This document shows positions 33,561 to 44,481 of a stretch of 64,000 nucleotides of DNA, in pieces; the first letter of the stretch is position 1; every line of letters starts with the position of its first letter. The stretch is from positions 12,834,501 through 12,898,500 of the forward strand of contig NC_037091.1 in NCBI RefSeq assembly GCF_002994745.2, written 5' to 3'. Source of the DNA: Rosa chinensis (Eukaryota > Streptophyta > Magnoliopsida > Rosales > Rosaceae). The position numbers were made by a program, and so were the translations under genes. The notes beneath the pieces were generated by a model. The model saw nothing but the letters and a program-made list of their open reading frames with translations, ran no database searches and was not told where the DNA came from.

Positions 33561-33886
33561 ATCTCAGATTCTTTAGAGTATTTCTATTTTAGTAGAATGA
33601 TAATCTTTTCATTCTAATAATAATTTTTCTCTAGATTTATTGCTTGACATCTTTATATTGCAATTTCGAACCATGTAAATATGTGTAGTAAATACATTTG
33701 AATTAATTCAGTGCTTGAGAATAAAATTCAAAATTTATTAATGAGCCAACGATAATCAAATCAAGGTCTTATTCTAATTCATCAAACCATTATTGAAATA
33801 AACTTTAAGATCAAGTAATAGTCTAATTAAAAATGAGGCATTATGCCTTCACAACTGTTTTTGGAAAATAAAGTAAATAAAGCAGA

Positions 33887-34953
33887 TTAGTCAAAATCTG
33901 GGGCATCGGTTGGCTGAGCAAGTTTCTTGTTGCCATTAAAGTATGCAATTGTGAGGTTGACGTCTGGGTCATGGCCTCCTTCTTCCATATAGTGAGCCTC
34001 TTGTTCTTTAGACTCCCTATACCGCTTGTAATGGGCTGCTACTCTGTTGCTTGCTTGGCAGTTCTTGTACCAATGCCCAATGACTCCACACCTATAGCAT
34101 GGTTCATTGCCAACTCTATTCTATTTGACTGAAGGGTTCTTAGGTGCCCTTTGCACCTTGTTTCCATGACCACTAGGGCCAGCACCACCATCTCTGCGCC
34201 ATACATTGGGAGGGCCTCCATGGCCCATATCATGACCCCTATGTCCCTTGCCACGTGGTGCATTGTTGCCATGTGGGTAGGGATCAGCACGTCCAACCCC
34301 CTTTGCATTGGGGTTCTTTCCACCTTTCACTTTGCCATAATTAGCCTCAGGAATTTTCTTTGTCCCAATAGGCCTGGCATTGTTGTTCAAAAGAACCTCA
34401 TTATGCCTCTCAGCCACTTGCAGTAGGTTGATCAGCTTGTTGAAGGTTGTGATTCTTTTATTATCATACTCCAGCCTATACTGGTTCGCTAGTATAATTG
34501 CTGAAGTAGGAAAAGTGGAAAGAGTCTTCTGGATCATATCATCTTCTGTGAGTTCCTTTCCACAGAAATTTAGACGTGCTTTTAGGCGCAACATATCCTT
34601 GTTGAAGTCATTTACCCTTTTATAGTCAAGCAAGCAGATTTCATTCCACTGAACGGTCTGTTCTGGGAGCAATGTGTCATGAATGTTCCCAAAACGTCCC
34701 TTAAGGGCATCCCACAGTTCTTTGAGTGTCTTCAACTGAAGGTACTCCTAGCGTAGGCTAGGATCAATATGTCGCCTCAGAAACATTAAGGCATTTGTTT
34801 TCACCTTATTAGATGGTTCATCATTTTGGGGTCGGTAATGGTGGCAGTGTAGTCTTTTGCCACAAAGGTAGTTTCTACATTGGAAACCCAACTGTGGTAC
34901 TCAAGTCCTTCTGAGTCCAAGATGTCAAATTCAGGTCGAGTTGGATCAGCCAT
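33887..34953 (-). pseudogene. gag: copia gag, element 3 (frameshifted)
   Basis: ATG at 34953 opens with PTRPEFDILDSEGLEYH as in elements 1 and 5. A one-base deletion near 34828 breaks the frame, and a TAG replaces a TGG codon near 34747. The central part (ELWDALKGRFGN, FNKDMLRLKARLN) is open, a further TAG and frame change lie near 34120, and the CCHC knuckle (CYRCGVIGHWYKNC) and acidic end close at 33887-33889. The glycine-rich linker before the knuckle is longer than in element 1. Confidence 0.88.
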
Positions 34954-35749
34954 CTACATAGACAAGAGAGAAGAAATAAATTACGCAGTCATAAAGACAT
35001 CCACGTGGATTATTTTCCAAAAATGTGAATTAGAATTCAAGACCAAGATTCGTAATGGTCACATTTTTTCTTTCGATGCTATGTGAAAATGCTTTATCAC
35101 AGTAAGTGTGTATGGATAATGCGCATGAATTTTCATCATCATGGCAAAACGGAATTGATATGTTGCATTCTAAAATTAACCATATAAAATAGAGCATATA
35201 TAAAAATAAATTACATGGTATGCTCAAATTTCACACATATACAACAAATTATATGCTACACATAATAATTAGCAATAATATAGCATGACTAAAAAAATAA
35301 AATACTAACGATAGCATAATATAAAGACATACTTAGGAATAATTATATAGGCGTAAATAAAAAAAAATCACAAAACACGCTCAAAATTGCATAAGTAATA
35401 TATAACAAGATATATATGGCATGTTCAAAATAAAGTATAAACTATAGCATAATTAAAACATGTTTAGACATAATTATGTAAAACATAAATAACAAAACAT
35501 GCTCAAAAATTCTAATAAATAATGAAATATACCATAGTATGAAAATAAAAGAGAACATACTTGATTTCAAGAAAATAAACAATCCTAGCGCACGCGCGTG
35601 TTGATGCAGGCGTGCGTAGCGATGTTTTTGAGCGTGAGAAAAACTGGGCTGCTTCCTTTTTTTTTCCAGCAATGGGCCTTGTTCTTGTTTTTTTTCTTTT
35701 CTTTTCGTTGTTTTCTGTTTTTTTTTTTTTCTGGGCTGCAGGCCTGCTT

Positions 35750-35780
<31 letters not shown>

Positions 35781-36258
35781 GTTCTTTGGGCCGGGTCACA
35801 CTCTTTTTTCTTTCTTTTCTTTTCTCTTCTTTCTTCTTTTTCCTCGTTTGTTTCTGGTTTGCAGATGGTGCTATCGATCTGGCCCTCTGGTTTGCAGGTG
35901 CGTCTTCTTCTAGCTGGGATCGGTGCTTGGGGCTTTTGGGATCAGTGCTCGGTGCAGCAGCAGCAGTAGTGCACGGGGCTGGGTTGCAGCAGGGCGCGGG
36001 GCTGGGCTGCAAGGGGTCGCCGGGGTTGGGTAGTCGCACTGGTGCAGGACGAGGGCAGAGGTTTGCGGCCTGGTGATGGAGGCCGACTGACTGAGGTGTA
36101 GGTGCAGCGCCGTTGGGTTGGAGGCCCGTGGGGATGGCGGCCAGTCTGGCCGGTGAGGTGGATGGGGATTTTTTTTTTTTTTTTTTAAATCGTTGGTGGC
36201 GGCCGAATAAGAATAAAAAGTTTACGGTTTTGATTTTCTTTGGCTATTGGCTCTGAGC
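34954..36258 (-). other. Leader of copia element 3
   Basis: Non-coding. Seen on the plus strand it has T-rich runs with TGGGCC interruptions (about 35640-35860) and a G-rich stretch (35930-36150), the mirror of the A-rich and C-rich segments of element 1. The AT-rich part next to gag matches elements 1 and 5 and lacks the MITE found in element 1. Confidence 0.6.
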
Positions 36259-36467
36259 GTGCTGATAACGTGTTAAAGTAAAATTGAGATGGAATTGGTC
36301 TCCTCATTTTATTTCATAGTCACTTTATATAGAGATAGAATTACAACGGAAATATCGATTACATTAATGATACTAAATGCTGATTGATCCGTAATTGCAC
36401 TGATTGATGGTAATCACTGATTCCTTGATTCTCTTTCCGTCAGTTGCTTTGACGAAGGCACACAATA
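36259..36467 (-). repeat. Primer site and 5' LTR of copia element 3 (outer end truncated)
   Basis: The LTR occupies 36271-36467, and the primer-site motif (CGTTATCAGCAC on the minus strand) occupies 36259-36270. Compared with the 3' LTR, the first ~16 bp on the minus strand are missing and flanking DNA (gttcaaattc) starts directly. Confidence 0.85.
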
Positions 36468-38184
36468 GTTCAAATTCATCTTGACTTTTACCTTGTCATG
36501 GTAAATGAAGGGCCCTAAGTTTGAACTCAATATTAAGCTCAATGAAAGAAAGAAATAAGGAAAAAGAAAAAAAAATTTATGGTCGAGAATTTTTTTTTGT
36601 TTTTTGTTTTTTTTGGTGTTAGGTGATATGATATATCAACATCTCATCAGTAGTTTTGGCGCCACTGGGGACTAAACCTCCAAACCCGCCCCAAATCCCC
36701 AATAAGAATTTAATAAATAAATTTTTTTTTTCTCATATTGCCTTTTTTAAAATCAAAATCTACAACAAATAAATTTAAAACATGATTAAATTCATAAATC
36801 ATAATTCATTGAATGCAAAAGTCAAAACATCATTAAAGTAAAAGTGTAGCCATTAAAGTAAAGTAGTAAATGTATATATTTATTATTTATATTATAAAAA
36901 ATAAATTAAAATATATATAGTTAAATATATGTATATATTATTGGGGCGGGTTTGGGGATGGGGATCACAATACCATCCCCGCCCCATCCCCAATCTTAGA
37001 TAGCGGGGATTGGGGATCCCCATCCCCATTCCCCATTTGTCCCCGAATTCTCCCCCCATCAGGGGCGGGTATCCAATGGAGCTCCGCCCCTCTGGGGATT
37101 TTTGCCATCCCTAATCATTACCCTGAAGAGGCCGGAGTTGACCACTACACCTAGTAACCCATCACTACACCTATGGATTAGTGATACTGATTGAGCTAAC
37201 TATTCAATCTCAGATCAACTAATCTACGTAACTAATTTTATCATTCAGCAATGTATAACAGAACAGCTGGACTAACCCAACTTTTTTCTCCATCAATATT
37301 AGAGACCATAACTTGCTCCCGCTCCAGTTTCAAGTCCGTTCATCCATCTTCTTATTTACTTGGTCTGTCACAACTTTAACAGTACTAGCTTATTTCTCAT
37401 CTATTGATTTACACTTTGGTTTAACTGACCCATATGAATTCTCATCTATTGATTTACACTTGGTTTAACTGACCCATATGAATTGCAACAATCACCTAAC
37501 TTGACCAGGCAGGAAGCACACACTATATCTAATTAGTCATGCTAAAAGAGTTGTGGGGAAGCTGGTTAGAAATCTCAAACGTAGCAAGGACGTACAGACT
37601 ACTATAAATAGAAGGGTGATCGAATGGTTGTTCCACAAATACCGCTCTCGTAAAAGTTCATCCATATTCATCTGAGCCCTCGAGCTCTTTCTCTCATTAT
37701 ATATCGGCTTCACAATAGTCTGTATTCGTTTTTGTTCAGTAAGTTTGATTGTTCACCATCACCCTTGCATCTTCACACTTAGTTAATAGATAGTCTCATG
37801 GTCGATCACTCTGTCACTCGATCACAAACTTCCAATTTTTACACAAAACTTTCTTAGAAGAATTTTAGTTTATGCATAACTACGCACATGGTGAAGATGG
37901 CGGAGAAACTGGTTAGGAAACCCTAGTGTTTTACCTCCGACACCATATTGGAGGGAGCTAATAGTCCTTTTTTCGATGTGGAGAACAACGACTACAAACA
38001 AAAGCCATGATTACATCTTCTTCCTTCGATCTCGATCAATTTGAAATAAAAGAGAACCGGCTAGTAAGGGGCAAGAGATCATTTGCTCGGTGACCTAACA
38101 TTAGTCAAAGAATCCGTCACAAAGTTGGCCTCACCAAGAGTAGAGGATAAAGCTTGTGATGCTCTCGGTGCTGTTACACCGGCA
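36468..38184. other. Intergenic DNA with repeat fragments
   Basis: No gene is supported. Positions 36660-37113 contain a G/C-rich hAT-like terminal fragment. Positions 37396-37484 hold a 45-bp tandem duplication (ctcatctattgatttaca...). The remainder is AT-rich and unassigned. Confidence 0.45.
36660..37113. mobile_element. Truncated hAT-like element end
   Basis: In reverse complement, position 37113 begins TAGGGATGGCAAAAATCCCC, the kind of end common in plant hAT MITEs, and the following ~170 bp is rich in GGGGAT/ATCCCC motifs. A matching left end and target duplication were not found, so it is probably truncated on the left. The left border given is only where GGGGAC/CCCCAA motifs start. 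Confidence 0.35.
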
Positions 38185-38575
38185 TTATATTCGATTGCTA
38201 GCTGCAGTAGTAAAGCCAGTCTTGAAAGCTAGCTGTTTATTTTCCATAAACAGACTCCGCACTTGTCTTTGTCCTTCTTCGATCTTATTGTATGCGACAA
38301 AACTGTGACAATCGCCGTCCCACTTCACGCCACACTCGAATTGTGTATTCCCCCAAAAGCTTGGTTTAAAAGTAAAATTCATAGTTCCAAAGATGCGGGA
38401 CCAAGATATCGTCTCTAGATCTACAATAAAGGGTGATTGTCACGATAGGTCTCCCCTGATACTTCGATATTTCGTTGGTGATCAGAAGGCGTACTCTTGC
38501 ATTAGCATCACAAGTTGTCAGGAAAAATGCAAGCAGCAGGCTTAGCAGTTGTACATTTCATGCAAACGAAGCCAT
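38185..38575 (-). pseudogene. S-protein homologue (SPH), multiply broken
   Basis: ATG at 38575 begins MASFA like the copy at 20770, but codon 6 is TGA. The signal peptide and VRLLITNEIS, VTITLYCRSRDD follow. A deletion near 38400 removes part of the GSHEVP block and shifts the frame. Another frame carries NFTFKPSFWGNTQFECGVKW and GDCHSFVAYN, and a third carries KDKDKCGVCLWKIN. The C-terminal YDC block is lost. At least three lesions make it clearly dead. Its closest relatives are the copies at 20351-20770 and 38901-39344. Confidence 0.88.
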
Positions 38576-38689
38576 GACCACGGAGAGGTCTTCTTGTTTA
38601 GGGAGAGAGAGGGGAAAGGGGGTCCTCTATAGTAGAACTGAATTTAGTCCTTTTTCATTTATTAATGGAGTTGATATTTTTCTCAAAAA

Positions 38690-38698
<9 letters not shown>

Positions 38699-38720
<22 letters not shown>
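38699..38720. repeat. (TA)n microsatellite after an A run
   Basis: A13 followed by about 11 TA units, downstream of the SPH gene at 38901-39344. It is the counterpart of the TA run at 20142-20180. Confidence 0.85.
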
Positions 38721-38900
38721 TTTTTAATTTTTTTACGACAAAATAGTACTGGATTCATACAAGAACACATACATTCCTCAAATATAGTCATATAAAGACC
38801 TTCCCATTACTCAAATCATTAAGCGTGAGAAGAACAAAGTCTTCATTATTCCAGGTTAAGAAATACGAACATAATATGAGTTTACTATCATATTTGCAGA

Positions 38901-39344
38901 CTAAGCAATACACTTCACCTTAGACGATTGACACCAGTCCCCCCACTCAGGGCAATCGTAAGTCTTTGTGCCGTAGTTATACATACATGCAGCTTCTGGT
39001 TTTATTTTCCATAAACAAACTCTGCACTTGTGTCTGTCTCTGTTCTTGTTGTATGCAACGAAACTGTGACAGTCACCATCCCACTTCACACCGCACTCGA
39101 ATACCGTATTTTTTACAACACTTGGGTGAAAACTAAATTCATATTTCTCAAGATAGGGGATCTGATGGACACCAAGATCGTCGTCTCTCGATCTGCAATG
39201 AAGAGTGATCGTCACGTTAGGTCTGCCCTGATACTCGGACATTTCGTTGGTGATAAGAACACGTACTCTTGCTAACGCATCGCAAGCTGTTACAGAAAAT
39301 GCAAGCAGGCATAACAATAGTATATTTCTCGCAAACCAAGCCAT
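38901..39344 (-). CDS. S-protein homologue (SPH), intact
   Basis: Predicted secreted protein of 147 residues from ATG 39344. The signal peptide is about residues 1-25 (NILLLCLLAFSVTACDALA). The mature chain carries VRVLITNEMSEYQG, the glycosylation sequon NVT, LHCRSRDDDLGVHQIP, YEFSFHPSV, TVFECGVKWDGDCH, RDRHKCRVCLWKI and YDCPEWGDW, then a short C-terminal tail with one extra cysteine. The cysteines in HCRS, ECG, CRVC and YDC match the family pattern. It is the only open member of the three-copy subgroup with 20351-20770 and 38185-38575. SPH proteins are thought to act extracellularly; no receptor or pathway can be inferred from the sequence. Confidence 0.94.
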   Translation of the reverse strand: MAWFARNILLLCLLAFSVTACDALARVRVLITNEMSEYQGRPNVTITLHCRSRDDDLGVHQIPYLEKYEFSFHPSVVKNTVFECGVKWDGDCHSFVAYNKNRDRHKCRVCLWKIKPEAACMYNYGTKTYDCPEWGDWCQSSKVKCIA

Positions 39345-39390
39345 GACTCTTTGAAGAGGTTCTGTGTTTTAGGGAGGGAAAGAGTCTTCA

Positions 39391-39402
39391 ATATATAGTT
39401 GG
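39391..39402 (-). promoter_or_regulatory. TATA box of the SPH gene at 38901-39344
   Basis: On the minus strand CTATATATTG lies about 50 bp before the ATG, within a region shared with the upstream part of the SPH copy at 20351-20770 (both contain tagttggttccc nearby). Confidence 0.45.
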
Positions 39403-40470
39403 TTCCCCCATGGTTTTCACGTTTTACGCTACTAGATTGTGTAATTAATTTTTTGTGATATCAATTTGTAGAAAGTAGATTGTCATTGTCAGATAAAATC
39501 TATGTATTAATTAATTATATACACCCTGATGCTTTTGTTTTTCGTTATCACAATCAAGGTCATAACCAAAACCTTCATCAAATTTTACAAAAGTTGAATG
39601 ACTAGAACTCAAGGATGACAGTTACTGCTTTTCAAGTATACCTAACAAAAAGGTGCATAAAATTAAGCATAAATTTTATTGTCCGTATCTGCTATGACAT
39701 TATCCAAGTAACATTTCTTTGGCAAGGAAATTACCAAATCTATTGTTCCTAAAAATGTCTTAAAAGTTTGAACTTTTGCACAGTAATTAAACAAAGTCGA
39801 GCTTGCACACTAATATATACGGTTTATAAACCTGGTCAACAACTTACATATTTTTGCACACTAAACTTGAATATGGTCAGCCGATAAGAGCATTTTTCAA
39901 AATTTTCATAGCTTTTCGATCAAGACCAAATTTTCTGCTTTATCATAGATTTTCAAAAACATTAATTGATTTCACGCTACAAAATTCCACCAATCTATCA
40001 ACAAAGGACAAAACATCATTTCTAAATTTTAATTGCTTAGTACCATATGGGAATTCCGACTTCAAGTTCCATATAAATATACGCAGGAATTTTTAATAAT
40101 TAATCTAGACGCTTGAGGATATATAGATCCGGCGACCGGCTCTCAGGCGGTGAGTGTTAAGGAACAGGAGAGCAATCTCAGCCAATTTGGTCAACTAGCA
40201 CAAGAAAGAAAGTTCTGATAGAAGTTTGTTACAGCTTTGTATTAGGAGAGTTAATTAGTTTAAATAGACTAAGCCTAATCATGTATTAGAGATAAGCAAT
40301 TAGTCTTTGTACCAAAAACCAGATAAATATCGGTAGCTTTTCTTCGTTTTCTGTTTCATCTTCTTCCTCTGTTCTTTAGCTTAGGTCTTATCTTTTTCAC
40401 CATGATCAGAATTTCTAGCATTGAGAACAGGATGTCTCCAATTTTTTTTTGTCTATAAGCGAACTAACTT
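39403..40470. other. Intergenic DNA
   Basis: The first ~140 bp match the upstream region of the SPH copy at 20351-20770. I see no gene in the rest. Short frames such as 39854-40096 have no recognisable features. Confidence 0.5.
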
Positions 40471-40590
40471 CTGTAGTTCAGATGGTAAAGCGCATACATT
40501 TAACCTCCACCTAATGGTTCCGAGGCCCCATGATGCAATTTTTTCCTCTACCTTCTCTTGGTGAGAGAACTTGTCATCAGTGGCGCGGAC
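40471..40590 (+). mobile_element. tRNA-derived SINE-like sequence
   Basis: TAGTTCAGATGG (40474-40485) resembles a polymerase III A box and GGTTCCGAGGCCC (40516-40528) a B box, about 30 bp apart, as in tRNA-derived SINEs. The sequence does not fold into an intact tRNA cloverleaf with a proper acceptor stem that I can see, so a functional tRNA gene is unlikely. The 3' border is unclear. Confidence 0.45.
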
Positions 40591-40882
40591 ACAAGATTAT
40601 ACATGTGAGGGGGATAAAAATTTTCCGATACAAATGAAACTTCAACAAATGTCAATGTTTTAGTACTCAATAACAGATCGTAACTGTCTTCTAATGAAAA
40701 AGAACTCTGGCTCAATCTGTGGAGCTGCTTCGCTGCGGTTTGTGTTCTTTAACTCGTCTTATTGGTCTTATTATTGCTCGGTTCATATGAGCTTATTAAT
40801 GGAATTTATGGCTGCTGTTTGTTCAATTACTTATATAGTTTCCTATATGACTATATAATTAAGTATCATCAGTGTCTTAACT

Positions 40883-41956
40883 AAAAAAAAAATAAATGAA
40901 AACCCTCGATAGCGAAAGCTAGCTCTCACTATCCTAGAGCCGCCAGTGACAGATGACATCAATGGGAGCCTCCCAAGCCTTCCAGCCAGCGCTTTTATCA
41001 ATGACCAAGCACAACGGCTACACCTGTGGCCGCTCCTACCTGTTTCCATTCGAGGTTTCTCCGATGTGGGGAGTTCTTATGGAGGTGGTTATTGATGGTA
41101 ATAACGATTGGGCGGGGTGGCTTCTGGCCACGGCCTAGGCATGGCCGGCTCCGACAATTATTTCTGGGCGGCCTTTGGTTCTTGCTTTGGTGGTTGTGGA
41201 TGTTGCGATGGTTTGTGTCGAGGCTTGAGTTGCAGATTGCGGTGGAGACAGGTGGTTATGGCTGAGTTTCCAGATCCAATGGGACGTGGTTGTTATTGTT
41301 GGGATTGATGGAGATCTTTGAGAGAGGAGGCTGGTCCCTGACTTGGTGGCTGGGTGGAGGTGGACATTGTCCGGCAGCGGGAGTGTGCTACTCTGGGTGT
41401 CCAGATCAGCCTGGGTTTCCCAGATTTCGGGCTGCTATGTGACCCCATGTCCATTGTGCTGACATGCCAAACCTATTCTTGGGTTTGGATTTGGGACCCA
41501 GGGACCTGTACCCAGCTTTTGCTCCAAGGGTCTCACATACTTTACTGCTGCTGATGTTTCAAGAGATTAGCCCTAAAGACACCTATCCTGCAGCTGGAGG
41601 ATTGGTTTCTAGCCCTTGAGATAAGGGCACAGGAAAGCCTTAGGTTTTCCTGGTCTTCTTGCCTATTACTAGACTTTGGGTCTTTTATTAGTTTCTTCTT
41701 AGTTTTCTCTAGTTGTACACCAATTGAGGTCTCTAGGCAACTAGGTTTACTTTTCAAAGAGAGGTTAGTAGTGAGGATTTGAATTCTTGTAGTTAGGCTC
41801 AATAAGTGAGCGCATGTGTAAACAGTGAGGGTCACCTGTCTTTTGCTTGGCGGCTTGTGCCATCTAGACTATTGGTATGAGACAATATCTGATGTACGTG
41901 TCTTCTGGCCATGGATAAGTAATGAAATTATCTATTTTCTCAACCAAAAAAAAAAC
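40883..41956 (+). mobile_element. Non-LTR retroposon with 21-bp target duplication
   Basis: The sequence agtatcatcagtgtcttRact occurs at 40862-40882 and again at 41957-41977 with a single difference (R = A/G). The insert between them ends with CC and ten A residues. Long duplications and a 3' A tail are hallmarks of LINE-type target-primed insertion. The 1074-bp insert has no reverse transcriptase that I can recognise, so it is a 5'-truncated LINE or a LINE-mobilised sequence. An A-run also lies at its left edge, so the exact left border is soft. Confidence 0.7.
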
Positions 41957-42804
41957 AGTATCATCAGTGTCTTGACTTTGTGGGACATGGAGTTGACGAA
42001 GAAACTTTGCTTGCTATGAATTTAAAAGTGTAACTCTAACAGCTTCTCCATATTTTTTTCTCTCTATTTTAGGAAAAAATAAGAGTTTTTTGCTCTAACA
42101 GATTTCCTATAACTTTCCCCATTTAAAGTAGGGCTGGGATTTGGAACCGTAAAACCGAAGGAACCGCACCGAACCGCACCGAAAGTCTCGGTTCGGTTCG
42201 GTTCTACGACATAAAAATACACATATTTTTCGGTTCGGTTCCTAGAGATATATTCTCGGTTCGGTTCCGGTCCTTGTTTTTAAAACATCCTTGGAACCGA
42301 TATACAGGTGTCAGTGTATAAGTGGACAATAGTGGTGAGCTTATTTCTGTAAAATAGACCATTTCTCATGTGATCAGGCCCTTCCAAATGCGATCAGAGC
42401 CTTCCATCTTATCTCATAATCTCTTATCCGTTCGATCAAAACCCTAAAAGGCTAAAATGTTATCTGACTTATCTCTTCGACATTTCGACTCTCTCCATCC
42501 TAGAAACACTCACACTCTCTCAGTCTCTCCATCCTAGAAACACTCTCTCAGTCTCCATCCTCCCTAACCAAAATCCGATTTATTCAGTAAACTCTAGATA
42601 AGGATCGGCGCGTCTCCAGCCTCCCAGTTGCTCGTCCTCGTCTCGATTGCAAATCCTCCCTCAAAGTCTCACTCCCTCAAAGTCTCCTTCGATGCGAACA
42701 CAGCTGAGTGTAGTTCAGCGAACCTGTCTCCGCCAGTCCACCTCTCCGGTCTCCGAGCTCCGCCTTCCGGCTCCAGGTATCTCACTATCTCTCTCTTCCT
42801 CTGA

Positions 42805-43213
42805 TAATGGGTTCGATTTTGAATGGGTATAGTTGAAATGGGTTCGATTTGACGATTTCCATTTCAGTTTTGATCTTGATGTTGATTTTAATGAAGGTAA
42901 TGAACTAATGATGCTGATTGGGTAGTTAGAAATGGGTTTCATAACTTGATTTCCATTTAATCTTGTGGGAAATGGGTTCGATTTTGAATGGGTATAGTTG
43001 AAATGGGTTCGATTTGACGATTTCCATTTCAGTTTTGATCTTGATGTTGATTTTAATTAAGGTAATGAACTAATGATGCTGATTGGGTAGTTAGAAATGG
43101 GTTTCATAACTTGATTTCCATTTAATCTTGTGGGAAATGGGTTCGATTTTGAATGGGTATAGTTGAAATGGGTTCGATTTGACGATTTCCATTTCAGTTT
43201 TGATCTTGAAGCT
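42805..43213. repeat. 165-bp tandem repeat inside the hAT element
   Basis: The phrase gttcgattttgaatgggtat starts at 42811, 42976 and 43141, giving a 165-bp period and about 2.4 copies that are almost identical. Each unit also holds a second gttcgatttgacgatttcca phrase. It is non-coding and lies just before the first exon-like cassette. Confidence 0.9.
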
Positions 43214-43241
43214 GATCCATTTAGTGTTTTTGTTTTCATAG

Positions 43242-43537
43242 ATGGGGACCGCAGCTAGACCAAGCTACTTACAAGAACTGTCAGCGTCTTTATCTTTCCG
43301 AACAGGTAATGTTGGTTTCCTCTTTGAGCATCTAAACTCTGTTTTGTTATTTGATCGGAAGGGGGAATTTTTACATTTTTTTGGAATTTTGTTTCACGAT
43401 TGCCATGTTTATACCTTGCTTATTGAGTTGTTAGATTTTGGATGGCGGTTAGTGACGTAGTGTGAACTGATTCGGTAACTGTCAGTCTGATATATCTGAT
43501 TGTGAAAATCAGTGTTCCGAAACTAACTCGATTCATG

Positions 43538-43574
<37 letters not shown>

Positions 43575-44306
43575 CATTCAATGTATCATTCTGTTCCATA
43601 AAGGCTGATTTTCAGTACTTGTTAGCACATTACACATATGTCATGCCGCTGTCTTGTTTTGTTTGTATTGTTGTATCATCCTCTTTTATATTTTTGCTGT
43701 GATTGTTTAAATCCCCTTGGTTTTTGCTTCCCCCTGTACTTTTGTCAGACTGATGGAAGTGTTCCAAATACCCTTGTGATTGCAAATTGTGAAGTTGTCA
43801 AACCTAGGGTTGCAGCTGCAGAGCACATATCACAGGTAATATCATTATGATAATCATTTGTTGACTGATGCCTTTTTGGTTATTTACCTGAACTTATACC
43901 CTGTGAATTTTACTCATTTGTTGACTGCCAATTTTGTGTGATCTTTGCAGTTCAATGAAGAAGCACGCTCTCCTTTTGTAAAGAAGTATAAAACTATAAT
44001 ACATCCTGGAGAGGTATGCAATACATCAAAAGTAACTTTGTTTACAGTCTTTTCTTGTTGATAAGTCTGCAGGAGATTGCTTGCACTAAAAAATTGTACT
44101 TATTTTACTTTTCTCTTTATGCAATTGCTGATAACCTTAAAATTTGAAATTTTAGACCAATTTTGTAATATTAGTAATGGAAAATATGGAGAGAGTCTTA
44201 ATGTTTTACCTGATCTATAGCTAATTCTGTCACCTGATCGATTAATCTGCAGTTTGAAGACAATTTGAAGACAATTTGTCTGAGTCAAATTGAAGACAAT
44301 TTGAAG
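43242..44306 (+). other. Four exon-like cassettes upstream of the transposase
   Basis: Segments bounded by acceptor- and donor-like sites: 43242-43305 (ATG start, donor CAG|gtaatg), 43749-43835 (87 nt), 43951-44013 (63 nt) and 44253-44306 (54 nt, donor AAG|gtacct). The second and third have lengths divisible by three and read openly in phase 0 as GSVPNTLVIANCEVVKP and NEEARSPFVKKYKTIIHPGE. The fourth also reads openly. They look like real coding exons, perhaps captured from a host gene or forming the 5' part of the transposase transcript. Joining the first to the second would give an early stop, and the frame does not run into the transposase. I do not recognise the protein. Confidence 0.5.
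43541..43569. repeat. (TA)n microsatellite
   Basis: About 14 TA units inside the intron-like stretch between the first and second exon-like cassettes of the hAT element. Confidence 0.9.
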
Positions 44307-44481
44307 GTACCTTTTGACTTAATAAGACTTTGTCTGTTTCAATTCGAGGGGCAGACCGCAACTTCATTGGTTCTGCCATTTTTTTTTAACTGTTAACATA
44401 GTTCATACTTTTAACAACCCTTTGAATTTTTCTTACAGATCGCTTCTTGCTTACTGCCTTGGGAGTTGGAGATCTAATTCC

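Larger units (their letters stand above)
29600..36467 (-). mobile_element. Ty1/copia retrotransposon, element 3 (family A, reverse)
   Basis: Read on the minus strand: 5' LTR (36467 to 36271), primer-site motif (36270 to 36259), C-rich and A-rich leader, gag, pol and the 3' LTR (29812 to 29600). The two LTRs differ at about seven positions by eye. The outer end of the 5' LTR lacks the last ~16 bp present in the other LTR and no matching duplication is seen there. The bases outside the other end are ctaat. Gag and pol carry several lesions, including loss of the protease start. Confidence 0.92.

Noticed and set aside
570..36467. Elements 1 and 3 as arms of one giant inverted repeat
   Set aside because: They are separate insertions of one family in opposite directions: element 1 has its own target duplication, and many unrelated elements lie between them.
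40471..40545. A functional tRNA gene
   Set aside because: A-box-like and B-box-like sequences are present, but I could not build an acceptor stem or a normal anticodon arm. A SINE or tRNA relic fits better.
42805..43213. CRISPR-like array
   Set aside because: The units are direct tandem repeats of 165 bp without spacers, and the genome is a plant. No repeat-spacer array was seen anywhere in the window.
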